Shown: positions 1-13,000 of the stretch, piece after piece | Layout of the letters: each line of letters opens with the position of its first letter | Position numbering within the stretch: the first letter of the stretch is position 1 | Assembly: GCF_024713975.1 (NCBI RefSeq) | Contig: NC_091100.1 | Coordinates: 24,255,501 to 24,319,500 of the forward strand | Origin: Paralichthys olivaceus | Lineage: Eukaryota; Chordata; Actinopteri; Pleuronectiformes; Paralichthyidae | Length of the DNA: 64,000 nucleotides | Direction of reading: 5' to 3' | Made by a program: the position numbers and the translations under genes | Notes under the pieces: generated by a model | Database searches by the model: none | What the model saw: only the letters and a program-made list of their open reading frames with translations | Told to the model about the DNA's origin: nothing

Positions 1-686
1 AGCGTTAAATGTATTTGTCATGTACCAGTGTTCAGATCCCATTCATTCGTGGAACGTGCGTAATCTGTGGAACCCCCTCCACTGAACATCAGGTGTGGTA
101 ACACTACCATGACACACTTCACCCGGGGTCATCTCAGCCACAACATTGTGTGCAGAGACTGTGGACGAGTGGATGACACCACTCAGCCACACACTCCGAA
201 CACAGCAGCGTGATGACGTGTGACCCAGTCAGGGTGCTGGGCCGCTCACTCACATGTAGTCAGCATCTCTCTGGGTGTCCTCCACAGACACACCCAGCAG
301 AACACACAGTCCTCGGCCTATCGAGCTGACCTGCTCCTCTCCCACTGCAGGAAGACACAGAGTGAATGAAGAGCTGGATGAATGAAAGACAGGAAGCAGC
401 AGGGACACATCGGACACACAGAGGACACAGAGGCGTCACTTGTTTCCTCTGTCTGGACTCTGGTCCCTCACAGACACGCCTGACTGTCTCTGTTGCCCAC
501 GCTCATTCAGCAGTGAGTGCTAATGCTAACGCTGCTAGCTGTAGCTAACATGCAAGGACAGCGGACTTCCTGGATGACAGCTGTTAGCCTCGGCTACCAA
601 ACATTAGCGTGACACTTTCAGGAGCTGGAGAAAAGCATGTTACCTGTCACCGTCGCCTTGGTAACCCTCTGCACGATCGCCCTCAT
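1..686 (-). CDS. dtd1: D-aminoacyl-tRNA deacylase 1, first two coding exons (5' partial gene)
   Basis: Two exons are visible on the minus strand: 686..644, starting MRAIVQRVTKATVT, and 344..254, continuing VGEEQVSSIGRGLCVLLG and ending at DADYM. The donor at 643 (GTAAC), the acceptor before 344 (CTGCAG) and the donor at 253 (GTGAGT) are canonical. The phases (1, then 2) join into one reading frame that matches the N terminus of vertebrate DTD1, MKAIVQRV..SVTVGGEQ..IGRGICVLLG. The family removes D-amino acids (and glycine mischarged on tRNA-Ala) from tRNA in the cytosol. The catalytic SQxT motif and the C-terminal half would be in exons left of the window, and no further exon was found in 1-253. 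The smim26 gene lies upstream in the same direction, as in human 20p11, which supports orthology. The gene is cut by the window edge and is not a pseudogene on the evidence seen. Confidence 0.93.
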
Positions 687-830
687 AGTTTCGCTGTTTG
701 AGGAACACACGAGCGCACCGCTTCCCAGCTGTCGCCACCTAGCGGCCGCAGCGCGCCACACGCTTCCTCTGCTGGGACACAGCAGGGGCGGATCCAGGGG
801 CGGATTGAATATATCAAGATATATTGAATG
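687..830 (-). promoter_or_regulatory. dtd1 5' UTR and CpG-rich promoter region
   Basis: The 150 bases upstream of the dtd1 start are clearly richer in GC and CpG than the AT-rich flank beginning near 820; they include a NotI-like GCGGCCGC at about 743 and several GCGC sites. This fits a TATA-less housekeeping promoter reading leftward. No transcription start can be fixed from sequence alone. Confidence 0.45.
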
Positions 831-2053
831 ATGTGTGTCTTTGCTAATACTGAACTGTAATTTGTATATAAATACAATTTCTGGTTATGCACTCTATTAA
901 AATAAACCAGCAGTTACTAAATCGCTTTAATTAGCTATTAAACTGTTCTACCTGTTATAGAATAATTGCTCTTTGCATGTTAATGCATGTCATGATAATT
1001 ATAACATATCATATAATATATAATGTTTAATGTCACTTTGATCTTCAATTTGTGGACACACAATTTAAGAATTTCCATTAAGTTTTGTCGTAGATCACAT
1101 GTCACAGTAGGGAGAACACAAGGGTAAATAAAATACAAAAACACCTCTGTCAAGACCAAACAGTCCCCTCATACCACCATAATTAAATTCACTGGATCCA
1201 GAGTTTTATTTGGATCTGCACCAAATGACACACACTCGTAAATCTTAGTACCCTTAACATGTCTGATTCTTTTTGTCAACAGCCATGAATTATTCCCTGA
1301 GAAATCTACGAGAATGTGTCACACTGTTATAGAAAGTGAATTAGCCTTCTGATCTGAATCTGCACCTAGATGAATTTCCGCTGCCTTGGGTCATGTTCCA
1401 CCCCTCTGCATATTACCATCAGTTGAGAAGTCTTGGCGTAATCTTGATAACAAACAAACGCTGACAAAAACATAACCTCCTTGGTGTAAATAATGAATGG
1501 TGGCTGAATCTAGCTGCCTCGGTAAAGTCTCACTGAAAAACTCTGATTAATGAACATCTATCTGACTCTGAGTACACAACAGTTTAATGTTTCACATGTG
1601 TATAATCTATTTCAATCGTGCTGTGTCAGTACGATATCAGCATGTAGTACTGGACTGTTGTGTGTTAACACTAGGGTAGTAGCACAACATTCTGTTGATC
1701 TGTTCATAATAATGCTGTAAAAGATATTAAGTGTCCTAATGGCCTTTGATAATAACATTATAAATAAAGATAAGGGAATCTGAGCATGTTTCAATATTAT
1801 TTTATTTAAGCATTGTGTCAACTGAACAAGGTGGAAGTGTTATATTTATTTTTAACAATATAACATTGTTAATATAACAACGTTATTTGTGGTGACAGTC
1901 AGTTGGCATCCTAACACTACGACGGCTTGAGTAGACTGCATTGGACTCTTCCTCTTCCCACATTATAATGTTTTCACACACAAGCATAAACTCAAAGTTT
2001 TACTCATGACGAGATTGAACCTCCAGTCCATTGAGTCCTTTATGCTGATGGAG
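831..2053. other. dtd1-smim26 intergenic region with smim26 poly(A) signals and a SINE-like relic
   Basis: The region is AT-rich and holds no supported gene. On the minus strand, AATAAA occurs at 1806..1801 and 1850..1845, about 200-250 bases past the smim26 stop, and either could end that transcript. Positions about 1190-1490 resemble a degraded dispersed teleost repeat that ends near an ACATAACCTCCTTGG motif (about 1470-1483). The family name is from memory and the copy is diverged. Confidence 0.45.
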
Positions 2054-3211
2054 CTACTTGTCACTGCCTCCAGTCCCAGGATCACTGAAGAATGATCTGA
2101 TGGAACCGGCGATGAATGTGCTGTACGGGATGCGGTCGTTCTTGTAGATGATGACAGTTTTGGTGTGAGCTGTCTCATACACAACTCGGTTTGGATCGTC
2201 CTCTTCTTTTTTTTCCTCTGAGGTGGAAGGAGGATATAAAGAGGGATTTGGTGATCAGTAGGTAAACTGGGTGTAGGGCATCATTTAACTAAATTACCAA
2301 AGTTATGTTACAGTACAGAGGTAATGTGAGCAAAATGTATTTCAAGTCAATTTTCCAAGATCCCCGACTTTCAGTCATTATTATTATAATCAGCTATTAT
2401 TCTTGATGGATCACCATGGCAGCAGCATTCAGTATCTTGTTAATATGGAGCTAACATTAACAATTAAATAATATATGTACTGTATAACAATGCATGGCGT
2501 TCTCAAAACAAAATAACAGCGTTTCACAAATTAAAAACATCAAGTAAAAACATATGAGGACTTAAAATCAGTCATAAAAGAATAAAAGAGTAAAAACACT
2601 CAATGAGTGACAGGAGTTTAAGCATGACCACACATTACGATTAAAAAAACAAGAATGCTTTCAAATCAGGGAATGTGTTTGAAATAAAAAGATTGTTAGA
2701 GATGAACTAGTTTAAGTCAAACTCGTGTATCGTTACTGCAGAAAACTTGCATGTCTCATGGTGAAGAACAAAAAACTGTTGTCAGTGTGTCACAGAGAGA
2801 GACTGTGAACACCAGCCACTGACATTAGAATGGCAGTAAATCTACAAATATTACTAATCACCATTCACTGGCACTGTCATAAATATTCTCTTGCATAACT
2901 GGCTCTGTCTGTTTATACAGCTTATTATTGGATGTGTTCACACTGAGCACATTTACTGTACTGTACACTCTCTCCTCTGATTGAATCCATATTATCCCTG
3001 TAGCTCACTGATCAGCCAGGCAGCCTCTGTGATTGTATGTGTTAACACAACAGCAGAGAGAGAGAAAGAGAGAATGTGAAGGTCTCTCACCCAAAGTGAC
3101 ATCTTTATGACCTGGGTATGTAAAAAACGCGTATGAACCGATCATGGTCCAGACACCGAAGGCGTAAGCTGCTGCCGCTCGTGTGTGCCACTTCGACACG
3201 TTGTTCCACAT
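2054..3211 (-). CDS. smim26: Small integral membrane protein 26 homolog (two exons, 94 aa)
   Basis: Coding exon 1 is 3211..3091 and exon 2 is 2217..2054 (stop TAG at 2056..2054). The donor GTGAGAG at 3090 and the acceptor CAG ending at 2218 join in phase 1, giving a 94-residue protein. Human SMIM26 is about 95 residues. Shared features are a short basic/aromatic N terminus, one membrane segment at about residues 15-32 (YAFGVWTMIGSYAFFTY, against YGIGTWSVLGSLLYY in human), a charged linker (EEKKEEDD), a block VYET..T..IIYKNDRIP, and a C-terminal SFFSDPGTGG. The family is described as a mitochondrial-membrane microprotein; that comes from family knowledge and is not visible here. Position just upstream of dtd1 in the same orientation repeats the human arrangement and raises confidence despite the short length. 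Confidence 0.82.
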
Positions 3212-3370
3212 CCTGGCTGCAGCGGCTCTGTGGAAAGTGTTGGTCTAAAGTCTGAGTGTTTTCTTTTCCTCCAGTCGGGTCACTCAGCACTGCGCCATGA
3301 CAGAACCACCGGAAGTGCGAAACACAAGTTCCGGGGCGCGGCCAAGAAGATTTAAAGAAACATGACAAAT
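3212..3370 (-). promoter_or_regulatory. smim26 5' UTR/promoter with ETS-type motif
   Basis: A GC-rich patch with CpGs lies directly upstream of the smim26 start. It contains CCGGAAGTG at 3309-3317 (plus strand), a consensus ETS/GABP site common in promoters of nuclear-encoded mitochondrial genes, and GGGGCGCGG at about 3333. The AT-rich microsatellite region begins immediately upstream, so the promoter is compact. Confidence 0.5.
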
Positions 3371-3396
3371 ATATGTGTTGTCAAGAAATGGAAAAA

Positions 3397-3428
3397 ATCT
3401 ATCTATCTATCTATCTATCTATTTATCC

Positions 3429-3479
<51 letters not shown>

Positions 3480-3480
3480 A
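3397..3480. repeat. (ATCT)n tetranucleotide microsatellite
   Basis: About 20 tandem ATCT units run with one or two point changes (a TTAT-CCAT interruption near 3421-3430). It lies just upstream of the smim26 promoter. Confidence 0.97.
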
Positions 3481-6400
3481 AACTACAGTCTACATTGTAC
3501 TGTTGGAATATAGTGAGGAGGAGTCTGGTTAGAAATGAATTTGTGTTCAAATATATGTTATGTTCTATGATGTATTTATAGGTGTTGTGTCCTTCAATAA
3601 CCAATTTGTTTGTGATGTTGCACGATTGCAATGTGCAGCCATGTTCTATGGAGACTGTGTGTCCGTCCTGCTGCAATCTTAATGTGAGCTGAGCCCCTCT
3701 TTGACAACACTTGAAACTTGACTCAGTCCTGAATAAAATCAATCAATCACTACTTTCTTGACCAGTTTTCCTACAGAAGACATTTTAAAACATGATTGAA
3801 TATACAGTATATTTATGTGACATATACATCTGTTATTTCTATTAATTCAAGTTAATTTCCTGCATTTGACATTTCAAACCATGTAAAAAGACTAGGAACT
3901 ATTTTTAGTCATAAATTAATAATCATAGGTGCATTATGTTCACAGTTCATAAATAGGTGATTTCTGTTACATATCTCAGGAGCTTATGTGGGTGGATTGT
4001 AGCAGTGCCAGTGACGACTCACACACTATTTTATCTAAAAGGGTATCACACAAAATGAGTTTATGATGCACAGATGCTATGAAACACCTGTGGCTGGCAG
4101 GTTGCCTGTTGATAAGAGAGTGGAGACATGATTCAAAGAAAAATGATGTGGTTTGTTTGTAGGACTTTCACTAGAATACAGTTGGTATTTTCAATACCAT
4201 AGTAAATGGACAATGGCTGTGTGAGACTTTCAGCCTGTGAATGATCAAGCACTGACAATGGTCAATAATATTGGTGGCACAGAGGCAGTGGTGGCCCCCC
4301 CCAATTATATTCTGCTAAGATCCTAATAAAGGCTGGCCTCTGGGTATTCATATCCACTTGTACTTACAACAGTGGTAATTGAAACTAGATTGAATGCATT
4401 GAAATAACTTTATTCTTTATATATCATAAAGCCACAACTTTAATTACACTTTTACACAGATTACATTTCATCTGTAACTTGAAACTGTTATGATTAATCC
4501 TCTAACTGGATTATGAAGAGAGGAAACGTTTTTTCATAAACTAATCCACTCATAAAGTTCCATGGTGATATTTGTTTAAATTTGTATCCCATTCACATGT
4601 AGTGTCTTGTCTTAAGCTCTCCACTTGCCAGCAGACATACCTGTCTAATAGCATATAGCTGCTGGGTGTGGATATTTAAAATGCCACTCAGTCATCCCTC
4701 CCTGTACCGAACTTTTAAAGCAACGAGAGTTTAGAAAACAACACATCAGGCTCATGAAGAGTTTCACGCCGGAGGTGTTGTAGTCAGTTTAAAAAAAAGA
4801 AAGATTTTAGCCTGAACAAAGACCAAAACAAAGACGATCTGACTGGTTTAAAGTTGAAGGTCAAATGCATCAGTGGAGACTGGAATGTTGACTGCTGTGA
4901 GCAAACGAAGAGCATCACAATGTGTTGTTAATTATTTGCTGTCAAAACAACAGATATCAGAATTGTCATTTAATTACTCATACATTTCTTTGAAGAGCAT
5001 TTCAGACTTTTCATCATCAGATCAAGCAAAGGACCAGTAAAGTTTCTATCTTTCTTGAGACCTAAAATCTTCATTTTCAACACACGTGATTTGAGATTCA
5101 CAGTTAAATCCTGACTCCACAAATCCACGCTCCAGAATACCAGAACGTACCACGTATGATTAATGTGTTCTATTAATGAATCTGATCTGATCAATGTGTG
5201 ATAGGAAAGATGTGACGCATCCACATGGCACGCTACTTAAATGAATCATGGCAGAACACTCTCTTTAACCTCGTGTCCTGCAGCAGCAGTCAGAAGTTTT
5301 CAGCACGAAAGCTCTGTTGCAACCGCCAGCACCAAACAGCACACAGACCAGCAGCTCAACACTGTGCAGCATTGCATTTAGCAGATATAGAGGCACATGT
5401 CTTCAAAGGAGTGTCAACAACACACTGGCCATAACAGCTTGGTGAGGAGATGATAGCAGATGCGGTTTTCAGTTTGTTCCACTGCCCCCAACTGGCCTAA
5501 AAAAATATCATTTCTTGTTGGAGCTAAAGAAAATGCACCTCCAGCTCCAAAACAGCAGTGAAAAGACTCTTTCCAGTGAGGCCATCATGTGTGTGTGTGT
5601 CCAGGTATTACTCATGTTGTGGGGACACAACTCTGTTAATACGGTGACATTATGGGGACTTGTATTCCTTCTTCTACTTCTTTGTTCGGTTTATTGGCGG
5701 GTGGCCACCAACATGAAGTTGCATTACCGCCATAATCATTAAATTTGAATGTGAAATGTGTTAAAGTGAGGTTTAGATCAGTTGAAGGGTTATGCAAGTA
5801 GTAATTATGGCTACAGTTAGGATAAGTCTCCAGAAAATCAATGTAAGTCAATGTAATGTCCTTTTAAGTTATGGAGACAAGACTGTGCGTGTGTGCTTGC
5901 TTGTGTGTGTGTGTGCGTACTTGTGTGTGTGTTTGTGTGCAGGTGAGTGTGACATCATTGTGACATCACTGTGTGAAGTGTTCTGTTTTTCTCTGTTCTG
6001 ATCTAATGTTAGTCCATGAAACTCCAACACAACATGCATTTTTAAACTCAGCCTCTGGAAATAGGCACTCATGATGCTGCAGAAAGTGTTTTTCAGCTCC
6101 ACTGAGAGAGAGCAGACAGATCTGGTTCAAAGCACAACAACAAAAAGTGTTTTCTCACAGCCTCCACAGTAGAAGCACTGTTTCATCTGAATTACATGCA
6201 GAATTTAAAATTCTCCAACAGTTTGTCGTGGCCGTGGGTTGACTCAGGTTTGTCTCAATGAACAAAACAAGTGAATATTTGGATGCATATGAATATGCTG
6301 AATCATTATCCTCACAACTCACAGCAGAGCGGCTGAGAGCCATTTCTTTGTCTGTGCTTCAGCAGGAATGTTTTTTTCCTTTCTCTTTCATTGAGTTTCA

Positions 6401-9400
6401 GGTATGTTTTTCAAAGCATGTGAGATTCAAGTTCACCATGACTCACAAAGCACGGTCATCTCTGTTGGCAAACAAAAGTCATTAGTAATACAGAAGCGCA
6501 TCACATTGTTTAAAGTTATACTGTCTTTATGATTCCCTCTGTCATTCACTGAGCCCAGGGCTATTTTTCCTGTACTGTCTAAACAGAGTCTATATCATGG
6601 GCTGAAGCAACAGCCCCCTCTACCTTGTTGGAACTTGTCGACTGAAGCCATGAAACAGACAAAGCTAATGCATAAACTCTGCAGGCACATGTAAGTCCCT
6701 CGCACGGGACACAGTGTATCCCTTCAGCACCTGGACTTTATGCACGGTGATATAGTGAACAGGATAGTGAGATTGTTTCTTCTGATGGGGGCATAAAGGG
6801 GGGACGGGATTATTTTTGCACAAATGTGGTAAGAGGTAAGTAAAACTGAAATTAATTTAAGTCATATTTGTAAATCAGGTTTCAGGTTGTAACTGTTCTT
6901 AAAAACACCTGACTCCTGCTTTAAAATGCTAATAAATCACAGTATAATTCTTACAGATAACAGACAGAACTATGATAATAGTAGAGGACTGCAATCACAT
7001 TTTATTGCTCTGCTGAGAGACATACAGATTGTATATTATTAGCTGCTCACAGGCTCACAGTGGAAAACTGGAAGAAGAGCAGAAGTGCTTACAACTTGGT
7101 AGAATTGATAGGTCAGGATAAACCTCACTGATCATACAAAGGGAACATATGAGGATAATCAAGCAATACAAGTTGTGAGGGACTAAAAAAGATGCTATAC
7201 ATCCCAATTATCTTCAACGTACATTTATATTTGCATTCTAGTGCTGTAATATCAAGTATAATGAGAGATGGGGAAGTTTCAACAAATAGTTTGAACACAA
7301 ACACAACAGCGCTCAAGCAAAAATTGTGTTTGAGGCATCAGACCTAGGTGCTGGGAGCTCGCAGACTTAGCAGCATGAGATATAGATACTGTACATGAAA
7401 GTGTTGAACATAAAAAAGAACATTAATTATCACTGTCTGTCTAGATTTAATCGTTGCACAAACAAAGCAAGTTGAGAAAGTGAATGTCTCCTGTGAAATC
7501 AAAGTATAAAAATGTGGGCTGTATCTCTGTTCATCTGCTGTTTTACTGCTCATTATGTGGCTTCAGGCTGTTCTGGTGGTTTGGTGGAGTTAATGTTTGT
7601 GGGTAAAATTACTGTCAGCTACAATATTTCCAAAAAGACAACCAGACACCTCCAACTGTTGACGGAAAGACTTTTTATAACTATGTATCTCTGGTTTGCT
7701 GGTGCCGGATGGTGATTTAAAAAACAAGAACATATTGAAGTGTAGATAATTAGATGATAATAGTTGATGGCCCGAGGAGGCAAATATAACCATGTCTCTC
7801 ACGCTGAGCATTAAGAAAAGGATTTGAGAATTTTGTGTCAATAAATAATATAATTAAAATTAGGATCAGACACATATAATGTTTTAATGTAGTTTTATGA
7901 ATTATATTTATACAATAGAAAACTAATGTTTTCCTAAATTCCATGTTGGCAGATCAGGTATCACTACAGAATGTCTTAGGATGCATGAGAGCAGCATGAG
8001 ACCGATTCCCTGGTAATAGCAAAATTATATCGGAACATTTCTGAATAATCAAAACCTAAGACGCTTGTGGTTTATAGTGAAATCAATCATGATGGCATGA
8101 CATTAATTTGATTATATGTTTTTCATGTCTCATATCCTTATTTAGGTTGACTCTATTTGGAAACTAGGCTGTAATCCCCATGATATATGGATTCATTTCA
8201 TATAAAATAACACAGCAATGAAAATGAGTGTGCTCGATGAACATATTAGACTGAAAAAAGTTCTCTGCATAGTTTGGTATTTCTTTTTATTATTACTTAT
8301 TTTTTGTTTGTCTGACTTTGAACTCCCCAAAAATGTTCAAATATCCATGTATATGTATTTAATTGTTTAATTATATATATATTTGAATAACTCTTGTAGG
8401 CTGAGGCTGCAATGGTTGAAGGAATCTAATCCGATAAGGCAACACATAAGTTGCGTTTAATAGTTTTACATTGATTGATGGTTAGATTAAGCTCTAATGC
8501 ATCATACTCACACAAACGTACCATTCACCACTCACATATTATTCAAACCTCCACAGACAGAACATTTGCACCCTCATGAACCAGAACTGCATGATGATGT
8601 TGGTAAAACGAGATTGTGAACTCCCCAGAGCCCCTACAGAGGCAGACGTACCATCACAACCTTCATCGTCATTGCTTTCACAACACACCCAGGGTTAAGG
8701 ATGTACAACATGAATAAAGAAAACATTGACACATTGACACGCACCAAAAGTCCAGCTGTTGCACAACCATACATCCGATAAAGTGCATCTATAAGCTGCT
8801 TGCACGGGCAACATTGTCATATGGGAGTATCACTGGATAATGCTCAATGCTGAGCTGCAGTTTAACAGTAACAAAAGATGAAAAGAGTCAAAAAGTCAGT
8901 GAGTTGAAAAGATTTTTCATCATAAAAGATCCCACTGTTACTGTAAGAATACAGCAGCAAACCCCCAGAGTGGATCAGCCTGACAAACCGTTGCTCTTTA
9001 TTTCTAATGATGTTTTCTTCTAAGGATCGTGTGTGTGTGTGTCTGTGTCTGTGTGTGTGTATTCATCACATTACTATACTGAGGTATACATGTTTCAGCT
9101 CGGATGTTTTACAATCACAAATGTTTTGTTGAGATTTTATTTTGAGTTCAATTTGTTTATTTCCACAGACATGTTGCTTTAGAACAGAAAGTCTGTCACT
9201 CTCAGCGAAAGCATCCAAGTATGCCTGAATCCTCCTGCTCATTGTGGTTTCTCTATCTTCAGCAAAAAAACAATGAGCCTATATGATTTTCTTGATGTGC
9301 AGTATTTGGAAACTTGAGACTCTGGTTCCCACCAGTGGTAACATGGTAAATGACTCAGTAGCAGAAAGCAGTACTGACCCACATCATACACACACAAATG

Positions 9401-10057
9401 ATTACACAATCATTTTAAATTAAATCCATTTATAACCCCACAAGCACAGTTTTACAGTGACTAGAAAACTAAATGAGGAACAAAAAGCGAATATATATTT
9501 AATGTAGCAGTTTTATGTTTATTCAATTTATAATTCAACATTATAACTTTTTATTTTTACTCTTATTAGATTACTGTAAATTGACTATGTGAGCATTTGC
9601 CTGTGCTCTGACTGAGTCTGTACGTACCACTGTCCAGTGTAGGATCTGTTTCAGTCTGTGCGGCAGCAGCACAAAGATTTCATGTCATTTCCTATGACTG
9701 AACCCTCAGATCTCTTTCAGCCCAGATTCCTTTGTAATTTGCGTCTATATTGTGGGTCTTTAAAAAAAAAGCAATGCCACATTTATCAAGTGAACAATGA
9801 GCTCATGTCACATCTATACAGCGTCCCAGTGGCACGTCGGACTCCAAAGAGCCTTTTCCTCAGGCGACGTGAGTACAAAGGAAAGAAATATGACTACAGA
9901 AAAACAGAAGTTGCTCAAAAGAAATGTGTGCAGATCCTGCCTAGAGGTGCATTGACATTCCACTTCAGTGTGATGAGCATCGAGCTTTCATGTTGTACAA
10001 AGTATTACAGCTTTTACAAACTCTATGTATATGCTGTTTTTTTTGTTTTTGCCACAG
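3481..10057. other. Gene-free region between smim26 and col17a1
   Basis: No exon with family similarity was found on either strand. Open stretches here are short and uncompositional. Recognisable content is simple (TG)n runs near 5589-5600, 5887-5940 and 9029-9060, and a teleost-type dispersed repeat at about 5601-5886. An untranslated first exon and the epidermal promoter of col17a1 should lie somewhere in the right part, because the first coding exon begins at a splice acceptor (10057), but I could not locate them. Confidence 0.6.
5601..5886 (+). repeat. Dispersed teleost repeat carrying a possible nested ~70-bp insertion
   Basis: The segment starts near CTCATGTTGTGGGGACA and ends with ATGGAGACAAGACTGTG followed by a (TG)n run. 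I recognise this layout from a widespread fish repeat whose inner part reads GTAAGTCAATGTAATGTCC. Inside it, 5663-5733 looks foreign: a pyrimidine-rich TTCCTTCTTCTACTTCTTTG, then TTTATTGGCGG and GCATTACCGCCAT, resembling a second short dispersed fish element. Family names cannot be assigned without a repeat library. Confidence 0.5.
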
Positions 10058-10067
10058 ATAACACTAG

Positions 10068-13000
10068 ATGGACAAGTTAACTACAGTCAGGACTGTCAGC
10101 TATGGTGGAGGGGCAGGAGCAGGGAGCAAAGGTAAGATGTGAAAAGTGTTTTCACACAGAAACTGGTAGTGCAGTGGTGCATTCACCTTTTAACTTTGGT
10201 GCATTTTATCGTCCACAAATGTAACAAACCACTCATATTGTGGAAACGTGAAAAACCAGCACTTACTGGCATCAACTCGACGACAGAGTCGGATCATGTA
10301 TCAACCACCTGACACACACCTTATTGACCCGGGGGACGTCAGAGCTGGTGTGACTCTAATAAAACACTTTCACAAATGTCTTGCTTTCTCCAGAGGTTTC
10401 CTTCCACACACAAACAACAGCAGGAGATTCTCTCTTCAGACGCACGTAACCACAAAGTTTGAATTCCGCTGCAGAGATCAAGTGTTTTTGTTTACAACAA
10501 ATTGACACGCCCTCAGCTCTTGTCACCTCAAACTCTCTTGATATCTTCGACGTTGTCTTCTACGCGTTTGTCACTATTTTTCCGCTCTTGAGATATTTCT
10601 ATTCTTTTAGTTTTTTTCATTTTTGGCGTCTGTCGTGTGTGTGCACACCTGGGGCTCTTACACTGGGTCCTCCTGAGTTTCTGCAGACGTTATACGAGGG
10701 GAGGAGGTGGAGAAAGTTCACAGAAAGTCTGGAGGCTCTCACTCTGACATTTGTGTTCAGTGGATATCTGAAAATACGAGGTAGGCGGGTCTTGCACATG
10801 CTGTACTAGCCTCGCCCTGACAGGGAATCGAACCTCATAACCTCATCCTTTTGTAGCAAGGTACCAGAACAATGAGTGTATGGGACGATACTCAGAGCTG
10901 TGTAAATAGTTTTTGTCAGGGCCATGTCTCTGGAAAGAAGAAGTGAAAACTTTACACAGTGAAACAAACCTTTGAAAGTGGCACGATAGAAGATTTGACA
11001 ACATCAGTGTACATGAGATGATGAATTTATATTTTATGAATTTGTTTTTAGAATAGAATAGAATTTTTTTTATAGATTTAAAAATTAAAGCTACAACTAA
11101 TGTCTATGACTGATCTGTAATGTAGAGATAGGTTATGTGAGAATTATCAACCAACTCTGATCAGACATGTTGCTAGAACCGACTTGCAGCCATTTTTAGT
11201 AGAAGGCTGTGTTTGTCTGCTACTGGATGTGTAAACAAACTGTTTATGACTCCCATTAACCAGACCGTCTATACATCAATGCTGTTTTTAGTATTTGCTC
11301 TGCTGCTTCCAGGTGGTCAAAAAGTGATGGCAGGTTTAAACCCCTCAGGAGGCAGGCAGTCATTTTTTAGACCAGAGGGATCATGAGGGTCATTCAGCTG
11401 CAGCACCAGCTATGTTAGATGTTCCTGCCATAAATCAGTCTCATCTAAGAGAGCAGGGATTTCATGGTGCAGAGGAACACGGCATGTTCAGGCACAGAAC
11501 CAGGCGAGTGCAGTCTTATCTCAGGAATGTTATTTCATGATCAAATATTTTCAAAGGTCAAACATCAACACTGACAGTTCTGTCTGGTGATTTAAAGCAA
11601 TTAGATATTAGCCATCAAAGTATTTGATGAAGGCTGTGATAGGATCTTGCTTTCAGAGATGTAAAAAAACCCATAGGATTTCTATTTTTTAAACATGATT
11701 TTTCTTTTTCCTCCCAAGGTGATCTTTCCATGAGTTCAGGTGGGTCAGGTGGAAGAGCTGCGTCAGGAGGCTCCAGTGGCACAAGCAGCTCAGTTGTGGT
11801 AACATCCAGCCGCTCCGGTGGATCAGGAGCAAGCAATGGCACCGGAGGCATCAGCATCACGACTGCGGGAGCATCCTCGGCTGATGGTTCTGCAGCCTCT
11901 GGGGGCTCCGGGGCAGCGTATAGAGCTGCTGGAGGGGGGTTCTCCGGCATCTCCTCTGGTTTTACCAGTGATGGCAGAGATGGAAAAAGGGAGGGGGGTC
12001 AAGGCTCTGTTTCTACAGTGACCAGCTACACTTCAGGTGGATCCGGAGAAGCAAAGAGAGGGTCGTCCTCTGCGATCACTTATTCTCCAAAGGAGAGGAG
12101 GAGCATGAGCAGCATGACAGCAGCTCTCTCCGATGTGTTTGATGGTTGGTTATTGGTCAACAGCTGATCACTGTGTGTAGAGGTGTCAGCAGCACCAAGA
12201 AAGTGAAGGCTAATGTGATCTTTTTGTGTCACCATGTTTCAGAAAGTTCAAGCACAAGCTCCTCTCCAGAGTACAGCAGGAAGGAGTACGGTCAGTGTTC
12301 AAATCTCAAATTGTTCCCTGGAATGGTCAAAGGAAGTACAAAGGGAATCACGAATGAATGTCTTGCAGGCACATCAAATGCAACGTCAGGCTCTGCCACC
12401 AGGGGGAGAACGCAGAGCAGAGGTAAACCATGAGGGACAGCGTATAAAAACATGTCACTTACATACATGAGATTATTCACCAACACTGCTGTCATTTCAC
12501 AGAGAGTGAGATCAGAGCCAGACTTCAGAGTGCTTCTCCCTCAGCATGCTGTGAGTGTGACTTGCCACATCCATGTTTATAACTGTGATCATCAACTATA
12601 ACTGGTTTGCAAATTGAATTCAAATGCAAATGTAAACACTGTGATCCTCTACCGCCCACTGTTGCCCGTGCTGTGCAGGGACGGAGCTGGATGATGTGAA
12701 GCGTCTGCTGAGAGGAAACTCCACCAGCACCAGCCCCCCTCGGTCCCCCAACAACACGCTGCCCATCCCCAAGAAGGCCAGCGTGGAGGCCCGCAGCATG
12801 TCTGAGAGCTCCACCACAGGTTCAGACAATCAGCTCCCACTTCGTCTTCACACTGCTTCTCACTCAGTGGTCAATAGGAAACATGATACTCATGAAAAAA
12901 GTCTGTCCCAGCTCATGATTGCTCCTAATAACGTTTGCAGATTTGCAGTTCTACACCACAGTTGTAACTAAAACTGAGTATGTTTCTGGACAGCTACTTT

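Noticed and set aside
637-831. Plus-strand frame with a hydrophobic start that looks like a signal peptide
   Set aside because: It is the antisense of dtd1 exon 1, which has a protein match and a proper donor on the other strand.
9658-10080. 140-codon open frame just before the first col17a1 exon
   Set aside because: No family similarity, ordinary non-coding composition, and it reads through a clear splice acceptor (10057) in a frame different from the col17a1 start.
10806-10870. tRNA-like B box on the minus strand (GGTTCGATTCC)
   Set aside because: The T stem pairs poorly, and no matching acceptor stem or A box is found at the right distance. At most it is a relic of a tRNA-derived SINE.
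11615-11950. Pro-rich minus-strand frame of 111 codons
   Set aside because: Antisense of the Ser/Gly-rich col17a1 exon; the Pro, Glu and Ala richness simply mirrors Gly, Ser and Ala codons.
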